A program made the translations under genes and the position numbers. This document shows positions 1-7,094 of a stretch of DNA of 51,966 bases, piece by piece. This DNA is from Lachnospiraceae bacterium (GTDB lineage: Bacteria; Bacillota; Clostridia; Lachnospirales; Lachnospiraceae): positions 1 through 51,966 of the forward strand of contig JAILJP010000025.1 of the NCBI GenBank assembly GCA_024694625.1, in the 5' to 3' direction. The notes under the pieces are model-generated. The model did not search any database and was not told the origin of the DNA. It saw only the letters and a list, made by a program, of their open reading frames with translations. Positions within the stretch are counted from its first letter, which is position 1, and each line of letters opens with the position of its first letter.

Positions 1-1302
1 GAGCTTTTGAATCGTTTTGTGAGAAATACGCTATGGTCTTTAAAAAACAATTCTGCAGATGTACCTACGGATTGTCCTACCAGAGAACGTCACGGCTGGT
101 CCGGAGACGCCCAGCTTTTTGTCAATACTGCCAGTTATATGGTAAATTACGCTCCTTTTGCCAACAAATATGAAAGGGATTTATGTGATTTGCAACGGAA
201 AAACGGTGCCTTTACCCAGATTGCACCGGAAGGTGGAACGGATTTTTATATGAAAAACATGGATGGTTCTGTGGGCTGGGCAGATGCGGGAGTTATGATT
301 CCTTATCGTATGTGGAAGAAATACGGTGACCGCGCATTTATTGAGACCTATTATGAACAGATGAAAAAGTATGCTCTGTTTGCCATAGGGCGTTGTGGCA
401 AGAAAACACCTTTGATGTCTGAAAAGATTCGAATTTCAAAAGAAAATAAAAAGTATCTTTACAATGTGGGACAGCATTACGGTGAGTGGGCAGAACCAAA
501 AGAAATCCACGAAACAGGGATTTCGGATTTTATGAAATCAAAACCGGAAGAAGCTACAGCATATACTTCATATGTTATGGGACTGATGACGGAAATTGCC
601 AATGAGTTGGGATTTACAGAAGATGTCAGACTCTATGATGAATATGCCAAAGGATGTAAAAGAGCTTACCAGGAGATTTTAGAGAATGAAAAATTTTCTT
701 TGGATACCAATCGTCAGGCTCGTTTGGTGCGTCCGTTGTACTTTGATTTGTTGGATGGTGAAAAAAAGGACTATGCAAAAAAACGTCTCATCCAGGCTCT
801 GGATGAGTTTGACTGGAGAGTAGGAACAGGATTTTTATCTACTCCTTTGATTTTATATGTGTTGGATCAAATTGATATTGAATATGCATATAAGCTTTTG
901 GAAAATGAAAAGAAGCCGGGATGGCTTTATATGCCGTTTGTAGGTGCCACTACGATTTGGGAAGATTGGGATGGCCCGACTTCTGACAACGGAGTTGGTG
1001 GTGGCATTGCTTCACTGGATCATTATTCCAAAGGTGCAGTGTGCGAATGGATATTTGAAAAGATGTGTGGAGTCAAAGTGGCAGGCGAGAATCATTTTGT
1101 GATAGCACCTCATCCCGGAGGACATTTTTCCAACGCGTCATTTTCCTATGATAGCGTGTATGGAGAGGTTTCCTGCAGTTGGAAAAAAAATTCGGACGGA
1201 TTTTTTGAGTATGAAATCACGGTGCCGGAAAATACTTGGGCAGAAGTTTTTTTGCCAGATGGAGACTCTAAAAAACTGGAGGCAGGAAACTATCAATTTT
1301 AG
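1..1302 (+). CDS. Alpha-L-rhamnosidase, GH78 family (5' truncated by window edge)
   Basis: This is the C-terminal part of a glycoside hydrolase family 78 enzyme, which removes terminal L-rhamnose from plant glycans or flavonoid glycosides. The frame is open to base 1 and reads E-L-L before the first start-like codon at base 7, so the gene begins outside the window. Visible hallmarks are DCPTRERHGWSGDAQ (bases 79-123), the family's acidic active-site block, and GATTIWEDWDG (about 943-975), which carries the second catalytic glutamate. Between them lies the (alpha/alpha)6-barrel sequence, and a beta-sandwich tail follows. No signal peptide can be judged because the N terminus is missing. No obvious terminator follows. 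The family call is firm; the substrate is inferred from the family. Confidence 0.9.
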   Translation, partial: ELLNRFVRNTLWSLKNNSADVPTDCPTRERHGWSGDAQLFVNTASYMVNYAPFANKYERDLCDLQRKNGAFTQIAPEGGTDFYMKNMDGSVGWADAGVMIPYRMWKKYGDRAFIETYYEQMKKYALFAIGRCGKKTPLMSEKIRISKENKKYLYNVGQHYGEWAEPKEIHETGISDFMKSKPEEATAYTSYVMGLMTEIANELGFTEDVRLYDEYAKGCKRAYQEILENEKFSLDTNRQARLVRPLYFDLLDGEKKDYAKKRLIQALDEFDWRVGTGFLSTPLILYVLDQIDIEYAYKLLENEKKPGWLYMPFVGATTIWEDWDGPTSDNGVGGGIASLDHYSKGAVCEWIFEKMCGVKVAGENHFVIAPHPGGHFSNASFSYDSVYGEVSCSWKKNSDGFFEYEITVPENTWAEVFLPDGDSKKLEAGNYQF

Positions 1303-1312
1303 ATTATAGGAT

Positions 1313-1341
1313 TTGGATTTCCACCGTGACGAATTGATAAT
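1313..1341 (+). promoter_or_regulatory. Possible sigma-A promoter for queT
   Basis: TTGGAT (1313-1318) and GATAAT (1336-1341) are separated by 17 bases, upstream of the queT leader. Both boxes are imperfect, and other AT-rich -10 choices lie just downstream, so the exact start is uncertain. Confidence 0.4.
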
Positions 1342-1395
1342 TTTATGATAAAATATATGGGCTGTTTTTGTAGGTGCTTACAAAGACGGCCCATT

Positions 1396-1437
1396 CGTGT
1401 GTTCGAAACCATCCACACGTAAAACAAAACTAAGGAG
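1396..1437 (+). promoter_or_regulatory. Probable preQ1-I-like riboswitch in the queT leader
   Basis: A six-pair stem CGTGTG/CACACG (1396-1401 with 1414-1419) closes a 12-base loop that begins TTC. It is followed by an A-rich tail, TAAAACAAAACTAAGGAG (1420-1437), that runs into the ribosome binding site. Stem length, loop length and tail match the small preQ1-I aptamer, in which the tail folds back onto the loop and hides the Shine-Dalgarno sequence. The loop lacks the exact TAG/CTA pseudoknot pairing of the B. subtilis version; it resembles the thermophile variant more. The downstream gene, a QueT family transporter, is a usual preQ1 riboswitch target, which supports the call. A second imperfect hairpin with GGGC/GCCC ends (about 1359-1392) precedes it. 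Confidence 0.5.
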
Positions 1438-1443
1438 ATAAAA

Positions 1444-1983
1444 ATGAATAAGAAAATGAAACCGGCGCTTTTTATAGCGCAAGCTGCGATGATTGCAGCA
1501 ATCTATGTTGTATTAACTTACTTTATTAATGCATTTAATTTGGCAAGCGGTGCCATTCAGGTGCGTATTTCGGAAGCACTTACCATTTTACCGGTATTTA
1601 CTCCCGCAGCGATTCCGGGACTCTTTATCGGATGTTTGTTATCAAACACCCTTACCGGCTGTGTGATTTGGGATATTGTTTTCGGAAGTTTGGCAACTTT
1701 AATTGCGGCAGTTTGCACATACTTACTTCGTAATACGAAGTTTTTATTTACCTTACCTCCGGTATTTGCCAACGCCATTATTGTGCCTTTCGTATTAAAG
1801 TATGCGTATGGAATTGGTGATGCATATTGGTTTTTATTTGTTACCGTAGGAATCGGTGAAGTAATATCTGTTTGTGTTTTGGGATTTATTTTAAAGAATG
1901 TGCTTTCCAAGTATGCAAACACTTTATTTAGTCAGGATGCTGATTCAGTAACCAAGGAAGACAAGTTGAACGAAACTATATAA
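1444..1983 (+). CDS. queT: QueT family queuosine-precursor transporter
   Basis: This 179-residue integral membrane protein of the QueT family (COG4708) is the probable substrate-binding S component of an ECF-type transporter for queuosine precursors such as preQ1. It is almost wholly hydrophobic, with about five to six membrane segments. It carries the family's N-terminal pattern: a first helix, then VRISEALTILPVF near residues 40-52 and GLFIGCLLSN near 58-67. The start follows AAGGAG at a good distance, and the candidate preQ1 riboswitch ends in that same site. argS follows after 20 bases and may be cotranscribed. The ECF energising genes are not in the window. Confidence 0.85.
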   Translation: MNKKMKPALFIAQAAMIAAIYVVLTYFINAFNLASGAIQVRISEALTILPVFTPAAIPGLFIGCLLSNTLTGCVIWDIVFGSLATLIAAVCTYLLRNTKFLFTLPPVFANAIIVPFVLKYAYGIGDAYWFLFVTVGIGEVISVCVLGFILKNVLSKYANTLFSQDADSVTKEDKLNETI

Positions 1984-2003
1984 GAAATTCAAGGAGATTT
2001 GCA

Positions 2004-3764
2004 ATGAAGGAAATTTTAGATGTAATTAAACAAGAGTTGGAAATTGCTTTTGAGGCAAACGGCTATGATAAAAAGTATGCCTTTGTTTCTCTTTCCAATC
2101 GTCCCGATTTATGTGAGTATCAGTGTAACGGAGCGCTTCCTGCTGCCAAAGAGTACCATAAAGCACCGATGGAAATCGCGGAAGCAGTAGCTGCATCTTT
2201 ACAATCAGAGCCCACATTTGAATCAGTTGAGGCTTGTAAGCCTGGATTTTTGAACATTAAATTAAGTGCTTCCTTCGTTGCGAGTTGCCTGAATGAGATG
2301 GCGAAAGATGAAGGGCGCTTTGGATTGGAAGAGTCAAAAGCACCAAAGACAGTCATTATTGATTACGGCGGAGCTAATGTAGCAAAGCCTCTTCATGTTG
2401 GTCATCTTCGCTCAGCTGTTATTGGAGAAAGCATCAAGCGTATTAAGAGATTTGTAGGTGATAAGGTAGTAGGTGACGTTCATTTGGGAGACTGGGGTCT
2501 TCAAATGGGGCTTATTATTACTGAACTTTCTCTTCGCCAGCCAAATCTTTGCTATTTTGACGAATCTTACGAAGGAGAATATCCTACAGAGCCTCCGTTT
2601 ACTATTTCTGATTTGGAGGAGATTTATCCTACTGCATCTGGAAAATCAAAGGAAGATGAAGCCTTTAAGGCAGCTGCCATGAAAGCCACTGCAGAACTTC
2701 AGCAGGGCAGAAGGGGTTATCGTGCATTACTTTCTCATATTTTAAATGTATCCGTAACCGACTTAAAGAAAAACTATGACAACTTAAATGTAGAATTCGA
2801 TCTTTGGAAAGGTGAATCCGACGCTCAGCCTTACATCCCCGATATGGTGGAAAAGATGAAGGCGGACGGATATGCTTACATTTCAGAGGGAGCATTGGTT
2901 GTAGACGTAAAAGAAGATACAGACAAAAAGGAAATCCCTCCTTGCATGATTTTAAAATCAGATGGAGCTTCCTTATACAATACAACAGATTTGGCTACCA
3001 TGGTTTGGCGTGAAAAAGATTATCATCCTGATGAGTATGTATATGTAGTGGATAAGCGTCAGGAATTGTACTTCACCCAGGTATTCCGTTGTGCGAAAAA
3101 GACAAAGATTGTTCCTGAGGATACAAAGCTTACTTTCGTAGGATTTGGTACCATGAACGGAAAAGACGGAAAGCCCTTTAAGACCAGAGAGGGTGGCGTA
3201 ATGCGTCTTTCCAATTTGATTTCCGAAATCAACGAAAAGATGTATGAAAAAATCATGGAAAATGAAACCATGAATGAAGACGAAGCGAAAAAGACAGCAA
3301 AGATTGTTGGTCTTTCCGCGGTAAAATATGGTGATTTGTCAAACCAGGCTTCCAAGGATTATGTTTTTGATATTGACCGCTTTATTTCCTTTGAAGGAAA
3401 CACCGGTCCCTATATTTTGTACACCATCGTTCGTATGAAATCTATTATTGCAAAGTATGGTGCAGATGCCAGCGGATTTAATATTCCTGTAGCTGAGACA
3501 GAAAGTGAAAAGAGTTTACAGCTTGAGTTGGCGAAGTTTAACTCCGCTATTTTGTCAGCTTATAACGAAACAGCACCTCATAAGATTTGTGCTTATATTT
3601 ATGACTTGGCAAACGCCTTCAATCATTTCTATCATGAGACAAAGATTTTGGCTCAGGAGGATGAAAACAAGAAGGGTGGATATATTCGCTTGCTTACCTT
3701 AACAAAAGATGTTTTGGAATGTTGCATCCATCTTTTGGGATTTGAAGCACCGGAGAGAATGTAA
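2004..3764 (+). CDS. argS: Arginine--tRNA ligase
   Basis: This class I aminoacyl-tRNA synthetase charges tRNA-Arg with arginine. The protein is 586 residues, normal for the family. An N-terminal tRNA-recognition (Add1) domain occupies about residues 1-115. The HIGH-type motif is HVGH at residues 131-134. The segment GKDGKPFKTREGG stands where other class I enzymes have KMSKS, as in many ArgRS. A helical anticodon-binding DALR domain forms the last 120 residues and ends GFEAPERM. The start is preceded by AAGGAGAT. It probably shares the queT transcript. A CCGGAGA/TCTCCGG hairpin (3750-3771) overlaps its stop codon but lacks a clean T run. Confidence 0.97.
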   Translation: MKEILDVIKQELEIAFEANGYDKKYAFVSLSNRPDLCEYQCNGALPAAKEYHKAPMEIAEAVAASLQSEPTFESVEACKPGFLNIKLSASFVASCLNEMAKDEGRFGLEESKAPKTVIIDYGGANVAKPLHVGHLRSAVIGESIKRIKRFVGDKVVGDVHLGDWGLQMGLIITELSLRQPNLCYFDESYEGEYPTEPPFTISDLEEIYPTASGKSKEDEAFKAAAMKATAELQQGRRGYRALLSHILNVSVTDLKKNYDNLNVEFDLWKGESDAQPYIPDMVEKMKADGYAYISEGALVVDVKEDTDKKEIPPCMILKSDGASLYNTTDLATMVWREKDYHPDEYVYVVDKRQELYFTQVFRCAKKTKIVPEDTKLTFVGFGTMNGKDGKPFKTREGGVMRLSNLISEINEKMYEKIMENETMNEDEAKKTAKIVGLSAVKYGDLSNQASKDYVFDIDRFISFEGNTGPYILYTIVRMKSIIAKYGADASGFNIPVAETESEKSLQLELAKFNSAILSAYNETAPHKICAYIYDLANAFNHFYHETKILAQEDENKKGGYIRLLTLTKDVLECCIHLLGFEAPERM

Positions 3765-3772
3765 TCTCCGGC

Positions 3773-3801
3773 TTGACATTTTGTTGGGTTGGATTTATAT
3801 T
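3773..3801 (+). promoter_or_regulatory. Strong sigma-A promoter for the CobW-type genes
   Basis: A consensus TTGACA (3773-3778) lies exactly 17 bases from TATATT (3796-3801). Transcription should begin near 3808, about 38 bases before the GTPase start. The -35 box abuts the hairpin over the argS stop. I see no Zur-type palindrome around it. Confidence 0.75.
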
Positions 3802-3845
3802 GTTTACAATTTAATTTTGTGTATATAAGAAAGAAGGAATGAAAC

Positions 3846-5024
3846 ATGACAAAAATTGATATTATTTCCGGATTTTTAGGAGCTGGTAAAACCACATTTA
3901 TTAAAAAGTTAATTGATGAAGCCTACAAAGGTGAAAAGATTGTCTTAATAGAAAATGAATTCGGTGAGGTCGGTATTGACGGTGGATTTTTAAAAGACGC
4001 CGGCATTGAAATTACCGAAATGAATTCCGGATGTATCTGCTGTACTTTGGTTGGAGATTTTGCAAAATCATTAAATGAAGTAATGGAGCAGTTCCATCCC
4101 GACCGTATTTTGATTGAGCCTTCCGGTGTTGGAAAATTATCGGATGTTATGACTTCTGTTATCGATATGGAAAAGACCCATGATGTGAAGTTAAATGCTT
4201 TGGTTACAGTTGTAAATGCATTAAAGGCTTCAAAACAGATGAAGGCTTTTGGTGAATTCTTCAACAACCAGATTGAACATGCGACTACAGTTGTTCTTTC
4301 CCGTTCTCAAAAGGCAAAGCCTGAGCAGATTGAATTCTGTACCACACAGATTCAGAACTTGAATCCTAAGGCTGCAGTAATTACCACGCCTTGGGATGAT
4401 ATTTCCGGTGAAAAGATTTTAAATGTTATGGAAGGTCAGGATAATTTGGAGATGAAGGCACTTGCAGAACTTCATCACCATGAAGAGGAAGAGGCTCACG
4501 AACATGAGCATCATCACCATGACCATGATGAACACGAACATCACCATGACCACGATGAGCACGAGCATCATCACGACCACGATGAGCACGAGCATCATCA
4601 CGACCATGATGAGCATGAGCATCATCACCATGATCACGATGAACATGAACACCATCACGAACATGAGGAAGGTCATGAACACTGCGATCATGAACACGGA
4701 CATTGCTGCCATCATGACCATGACCATCATTATCACCATCATGCAGATGATGTATTTGATACTTGGGGTAAGGAAACTCCTCATGTCTTTGAGCGTGAAA
4801 CCATTGAAAAGGCATTAAAGGCCTTTGCTGAAACAGAAGACTACGGAACCATTATCCGTTCCAAAGGTATGGTACCTGCTTCTGACGGAACTTGGATTTA
4901 CTTTGATTTGGTTGACGGTGAGTACGAACTTCGTACCGGCGAACCTGATTATACCGGACGCTTGGTTGTAATTGGTGCCAATGTGGATGAACACAAAGTA
5001 GAAGAGTTATTTGGTTTACATTAA
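3846..5024 (+). CDS. CobW/P47K family GTPase (zinc-chaperone type) with His-rich tract
   Basis: This is a G3E-family GTPase of 392 residues, the group that delivers metals (often zinc) to client enzymes. Walker A is GFLGAGKT at residues 9-16. The diagnostic metal-binding motif CICC is at residues 63-66. A Walker B-like ILIEPSGVGK follows at about residues 92-101. A very long His/Asp/Glu tract covers roughly residues 212-300, probably binding or storing metal. A CobW C-terminal domain forms about the last 90 residues. A second, divergent GTPase begins 28 bases after the stop, so the two form an operon behind a strong promoter. The metal cannot be read from sequence; zinc is the usual inference, though His-rich versions can also handle nickel or cobalt. 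Confidence 0.88.
   Translation: MTKIDIISGFLGAGKTTFIKKLIDEAYKGEKIVLIENEFGEVGIDGGFLKDAGIEITEMNSGCICCTLVGDFAKSLNEVMEQFHPDRILIEPSGVGKLSDVMTSVIDMEKTHDVKLNALVTVVNALKASKQMKAFGEFFNNQIEHATTVVLSRSQKAKPEQIEFCTTQIQNLNPKAAVITTPWDDISGEKILNVMEGQDNLEMKALAELHHHEEEEAHEHEHHHHDHDEHEHHHDHDEHEHHHDHDEHEHHHDHDEHEHHHHDHDEHEHHHEHEEGHEHCDHEHGHCCHHDHDHHYHHHADDVFDTWGKETPHVFERETIEKALKAFAETEDYGTIIRSKGMVPASDGTWIYFDLVDGEYELRTGEPDYTGRLVVIGANVDEHKVEELFGLH
4483..4745 (+). repeat. His/Asp/Glu-coding tandem repeat inside the CobW-type gene
   Basis: Imperfect repeats of about 27-30 bases encode units such as HDHDEHEHHH, about five in a row (most regular at 4507-4665). The tract continues as HEHEEGHEHCDHEHGHCCHHDHDHHYHHH-like sequence, of which I quote only the style. 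The reading frame is kept throughout. Such repeats are prone to length changes between strains. Confidence 0.85.
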
Positions 5025-5051
5025 TAGTTTGTAAGGATAGAGGTTAAGCTT

Positions 5052-6008
5052 ATGAGTGCACGTGAAGTACCGGTTTACGTATTTTACGGATTTATGGACA
5101 GTGGTAAGACCACTTTAATAGAAGAGACTCTTTATCAAAATCATTTTGCAGATGATTTAAATTCCGTTTTGGTGATTTCCTGCGAAGACGGAGATGTAGA
5201 GTATGACGAAGAAAAACTTAAGACGGTAAACGGTCACCTTGCTACGTTTGAAGAGGAAGAGGACTTTACTGTGGAAGCATTGGAAGAATTGGACAAAAAG
5301 TACCATCCTGATGCAGTGTTCATTGAGTACAACGGTACCTGGGAAGTGGGTCCTTTGTATGAAATGGAAGGACCAAAAGATTGGACCATTGTTCAGGCTT
5401 TGGCTACTGTAGATGCTACTACCTTTGAAATGTATATGTTGAATATGCGTGCCATGATGAGTGAGCAGCTGTTTAAAGCGGATGTGGTTATTTTTAACCG
5501 ATGCACCGATGATATAAATAAGTCAAAGTTCCGTGCCAATGTTAAATCCATCAACCGTCCCGCTCAGATTGTTTACGAGAGAGAAGACGGATCCATTGAT
5601 GACAGAGAAGAGGAACTTCCTTTTGATATGGATGCAGATGTCATTGAAATCAGTGATATGGATTACGCTCTTTGGTTTATGGACTGCATGGACAATCCGA
5701 AAAAATACGATGGAAAAACCGTTCATTTTCTTGGACTGGTTTACAATCCAAAGGATGGCAAAGGTAAGTTAAAGCCCGGAACCATTGTGCCTGGAAGATT
5801 TGCCATGACCTGTTGTGTGGAAGATATCCAGTTTTTAGGTATGAAATGTAAGTACGATAAAGAGATTGAGCATAAGAGCTGGATTAATATTACTGCAAAG
5901 GTGAAAAATGAATTTGCCAAAGAGTATCGCGGAAAAGGTCCGGTTTTGTATCCTGTTGAAATAACTCCAGCTGAAAAGCCGGAAGATGAATTGGTATACT
6001 TTAATTAA
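5052..6008 (+). CDS. CobW-like GTPase fused to a YcgQ/TIGR03943-like C-terminal domain
   Basis: This 318-residue protein starts with a G3E-like P-loop, GFMDSGKT (residues 13-20), and an acidic switch region. It lacks the CxCC motif of its neighbour. From about residue 205 the sequence changes character: KYDGKTVHFLGLVYNP, then GRFAMTCCVEDIQFLG (Cys254-Cys255). This resembles the conserved C-terminal region of the YcgQ/TIGR03943 (DUF1980) family, which is normally a separate protein encoded beside CobW-type GTPases and a YcgR permease. I infer a fused metal-handling protein. The gene follows the His-rich GTPase by 28 bases and ends at a clear terminator. The GTPase call is good; the fusion partner rests on motif similarity only. 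Confidence 0.75.
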   Translation: MSAREVPVYVFYGFMDSGKTTLIEETLYQNHFADDLNSVLVISCEDGDVEYDEEKLKTVNGHLATFEEEEDFTVEALEELDKKYHPDAVFIEYNGTWEVGPLYEMEGPKDWTIVQALATVDATTFEMYMLNMRAMMSEQLFKADVVIFNRCTDDINKSKFRANVKSINRPAQIVYEREDGSIDDREEELPFDMDADVIEISDMDYALWFMDCMDNPKKYDGKTVHFLGLVYNPKDGKGKLKPGTIVPGRFAMTCCVEDIQFLGMKCKYDKEIEHKSWINITAKVKNEFAKEYRGKGPVLYPVEITPAEKPEDELVYFN

Positions 6009-6032
6009 CCCGTAGTATGGATGAAATAGATT

Positions 6033-6063
6033 ACTGAGGGAACTTTGTTTCCTCAGTTTTTTA
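6033..6063 (+). terminator. Rho-independent terminator after the CobW pair
   Basis: The hairpin CTGAGGGAA/TTTCCTCAG with a short loop (6034-6056) is followed by TTTTTT. It closes the two-gene GTPase operon. Confidence 0.9.
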
Positions 6064-6090
6064 TATATGTTTTGGCCGAATTTTTCCTTT

Positions 6091-6120
6091 TTGTTTACTT
6101 TTCTATGGTAAATCTATAAA
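6091..6120 (+). promoter_or_regulatory. Probable promoter for nfnAB
   Basis: TTGTTT (6091-6096) and TATAAA (6115-6120) are 18 bases apart. Transcription would start near 6127, giving a purine-rich leader of about 75 bases. Confidence 0.5.
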
Positions 6121-6167
6121 ATAGAAAAGGTTGAAAAGGGAAAAGGAAACCTAGGAAAGAAAAAAGA

Positions 6168-6190
6168 TACATCGTAGGGGATGCGATGTA
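6168..6190 (+). other. Hairpin directly upstream of the nfnA ribosome binding site
   Basis: TACATCG (6168-6174) pairs perfectly with CGATGTA (6184-6190) around a nine-base loop. The stem ends four bases before the GGAGG of nfnA, close enough to affect ribosome access or transcript stability. No known riboswitch pattern was recognised. Confidence 0.5.
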
Positions 6191-6203
6191 GAATGGAGGA
6201 TGT

Positions 6204-7094
6204 ATGTATAAGATTGTACGAAAAGAAGAGCTTGCTGAAAACATTATCCTTATGGATGTGGAAGCTCCTCGTGTGGCAAAGTCCTGTCTCCCCGGACAGT
6301 TCATTATTGTCCGCATTGACGAAGAAGGGGAAAGAATCCCCCTTACTATTTGCGATTACGATCGCGAAAAGAACACCATTACCATTGTTGTACAGACCAT
6401 TGGTGCGTCAACAAAGCGTATGGCTGAATTAAACGAAGGAGATTATTTCCTTGATTTTGTAGGACCTTTGGGTGTTCCTTCAGAATTCTGTCAGGAAGAA
6501 AATCTGGAAGAGACAAAGAAGTTAAACTTGGTATTTATCGCCGGTGGTTTGGGAACCGCTCCTGTTTATCCTCAGGTAAAGTGGCTTCATGAACATGGAG
6601 TAGATGCTACCGTTATTATGGGTAGCCGTACCAAGGATTTGCTTTTCTATATTGATGAAATGAAAGCAGTAGCAAAAGAAGTTTATGTTACTACTGATGA
6701 CGGATCTTATGGATTCCATGGTATGGGAACCAACCAGCTTCAGGCTTTGGTAGATGAAGGAAAGGTTTACGATCACTGTATCGCAATCGGCCCTATGATT
6801 ATGATGAAATTCGTTTGTCTTTTGACAAAGGAATTAAACATTCCTACCACAGTATCTATGAACCCCATTATGGTAGACGGAACCGGTATGTGCGGTGCTT
6901 GTCGTTTGATTGTGGACGGAGAAGTAAAGTTTGCCTGCGTTGATGGACCTGAGTTCGACGGACACAAGGTAGATTTTGATCTTGCTATGGCTCGTATGAA
7001 ACAGTACGCCACAGAAGAGGGAAGAAAGAAATTGGAATACGAAGAAGGCGACACCCATCATGGTGGCTGCGGACATTGCGGAGGTGACAACTAA
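6204..7094 (+). CDS. nfnA: NfnA-type subunit (FAD, [2Fe-2S]) of ferredoxin:NADP+ oxidoreductase
   Basis: This 296-residue flavoprotein of the ferredoxin-NADP reductase superfamily is the small subunit of the NfnAB or SudAB type. An N-terminal FAD-binding barrel spans about residues 1-95. NAD-binding follows near VFIAGGLGTAPVYPQVKW. The iron-sulfur site is VDGTGMCGACR with Cys230, Cys233 and Cys245; Asp225 sits where an Asp ligand is described in Nfn enzymes. An extra C-terminal tail HHGGCGHCGG carries another CxxC. The stop overlaps the start of the partner gene by one base (TAATG), so the subunits are translationally coupled. In anaerobes Nfn bifurcates electrons among NADH, ferredoxin and NADPH. 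A sulfide or dihydroorotate dehydrogenase subunit is the main alternative, but the 460-residue partner makes Nfn most likely. Confidence 0.85.
   Translation: MYKIVRKEELAENIILMDVEAPRVAKSCLPGQFIIVRIDEEGERIPLTICDYDREKNTITIVVQTIGASTKRMAELNEGDYFLDFVGPLGVPSEFCQEENLEETKKLNLVFIAGGLGTAPVYPQVKWLHEHGVDATVIMGSRTKDLLFYIDEMKAVAKEVYVTTDDGSYGFHGMGTNQLQALVDEGKVYDHCIAIGPMIMMKFVCLLTKELNIPTTVSMNPIMVDGTGMCGACRLIVDGEVKFACVDGPEFDGHKVDFDLAMARMKQYATEEGRKKLEYEEGDTHHGGCGHCGGDN

Noticed and set aside
1557-1922. A 121-residue - strand frame opposite queT
   Set aside because: It lies wholly inside queT, has no ribosome site and shows no recognisable family.
3750-3771. CCGGAGA/TCTCCGG hairpin as argS terminator
   Set aside because: Good stem but no T run; followed directly by a consensus -35 box. 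It may be chance or a weak pause site, so not listed as a terminator.
3780-3845. Zur operator before the CobW-type genes
   Set aside because: I looked for the Firmicutes Zur palindrome (TCGTAAT-type) and saw none.
4483-4745. CRISPR-like short tandem repeats
   Set aside because: The repeats are in frame, imperfect and have no spacers; they encode the His-rich tract.
4419-4815. Two long - strand frames (Met/Val-rich and His/Asp-rich)
   Set aside because: They are shadows of the His-rich repeats on the + strand, which keep all frames open; no ribosome site and biased composition.
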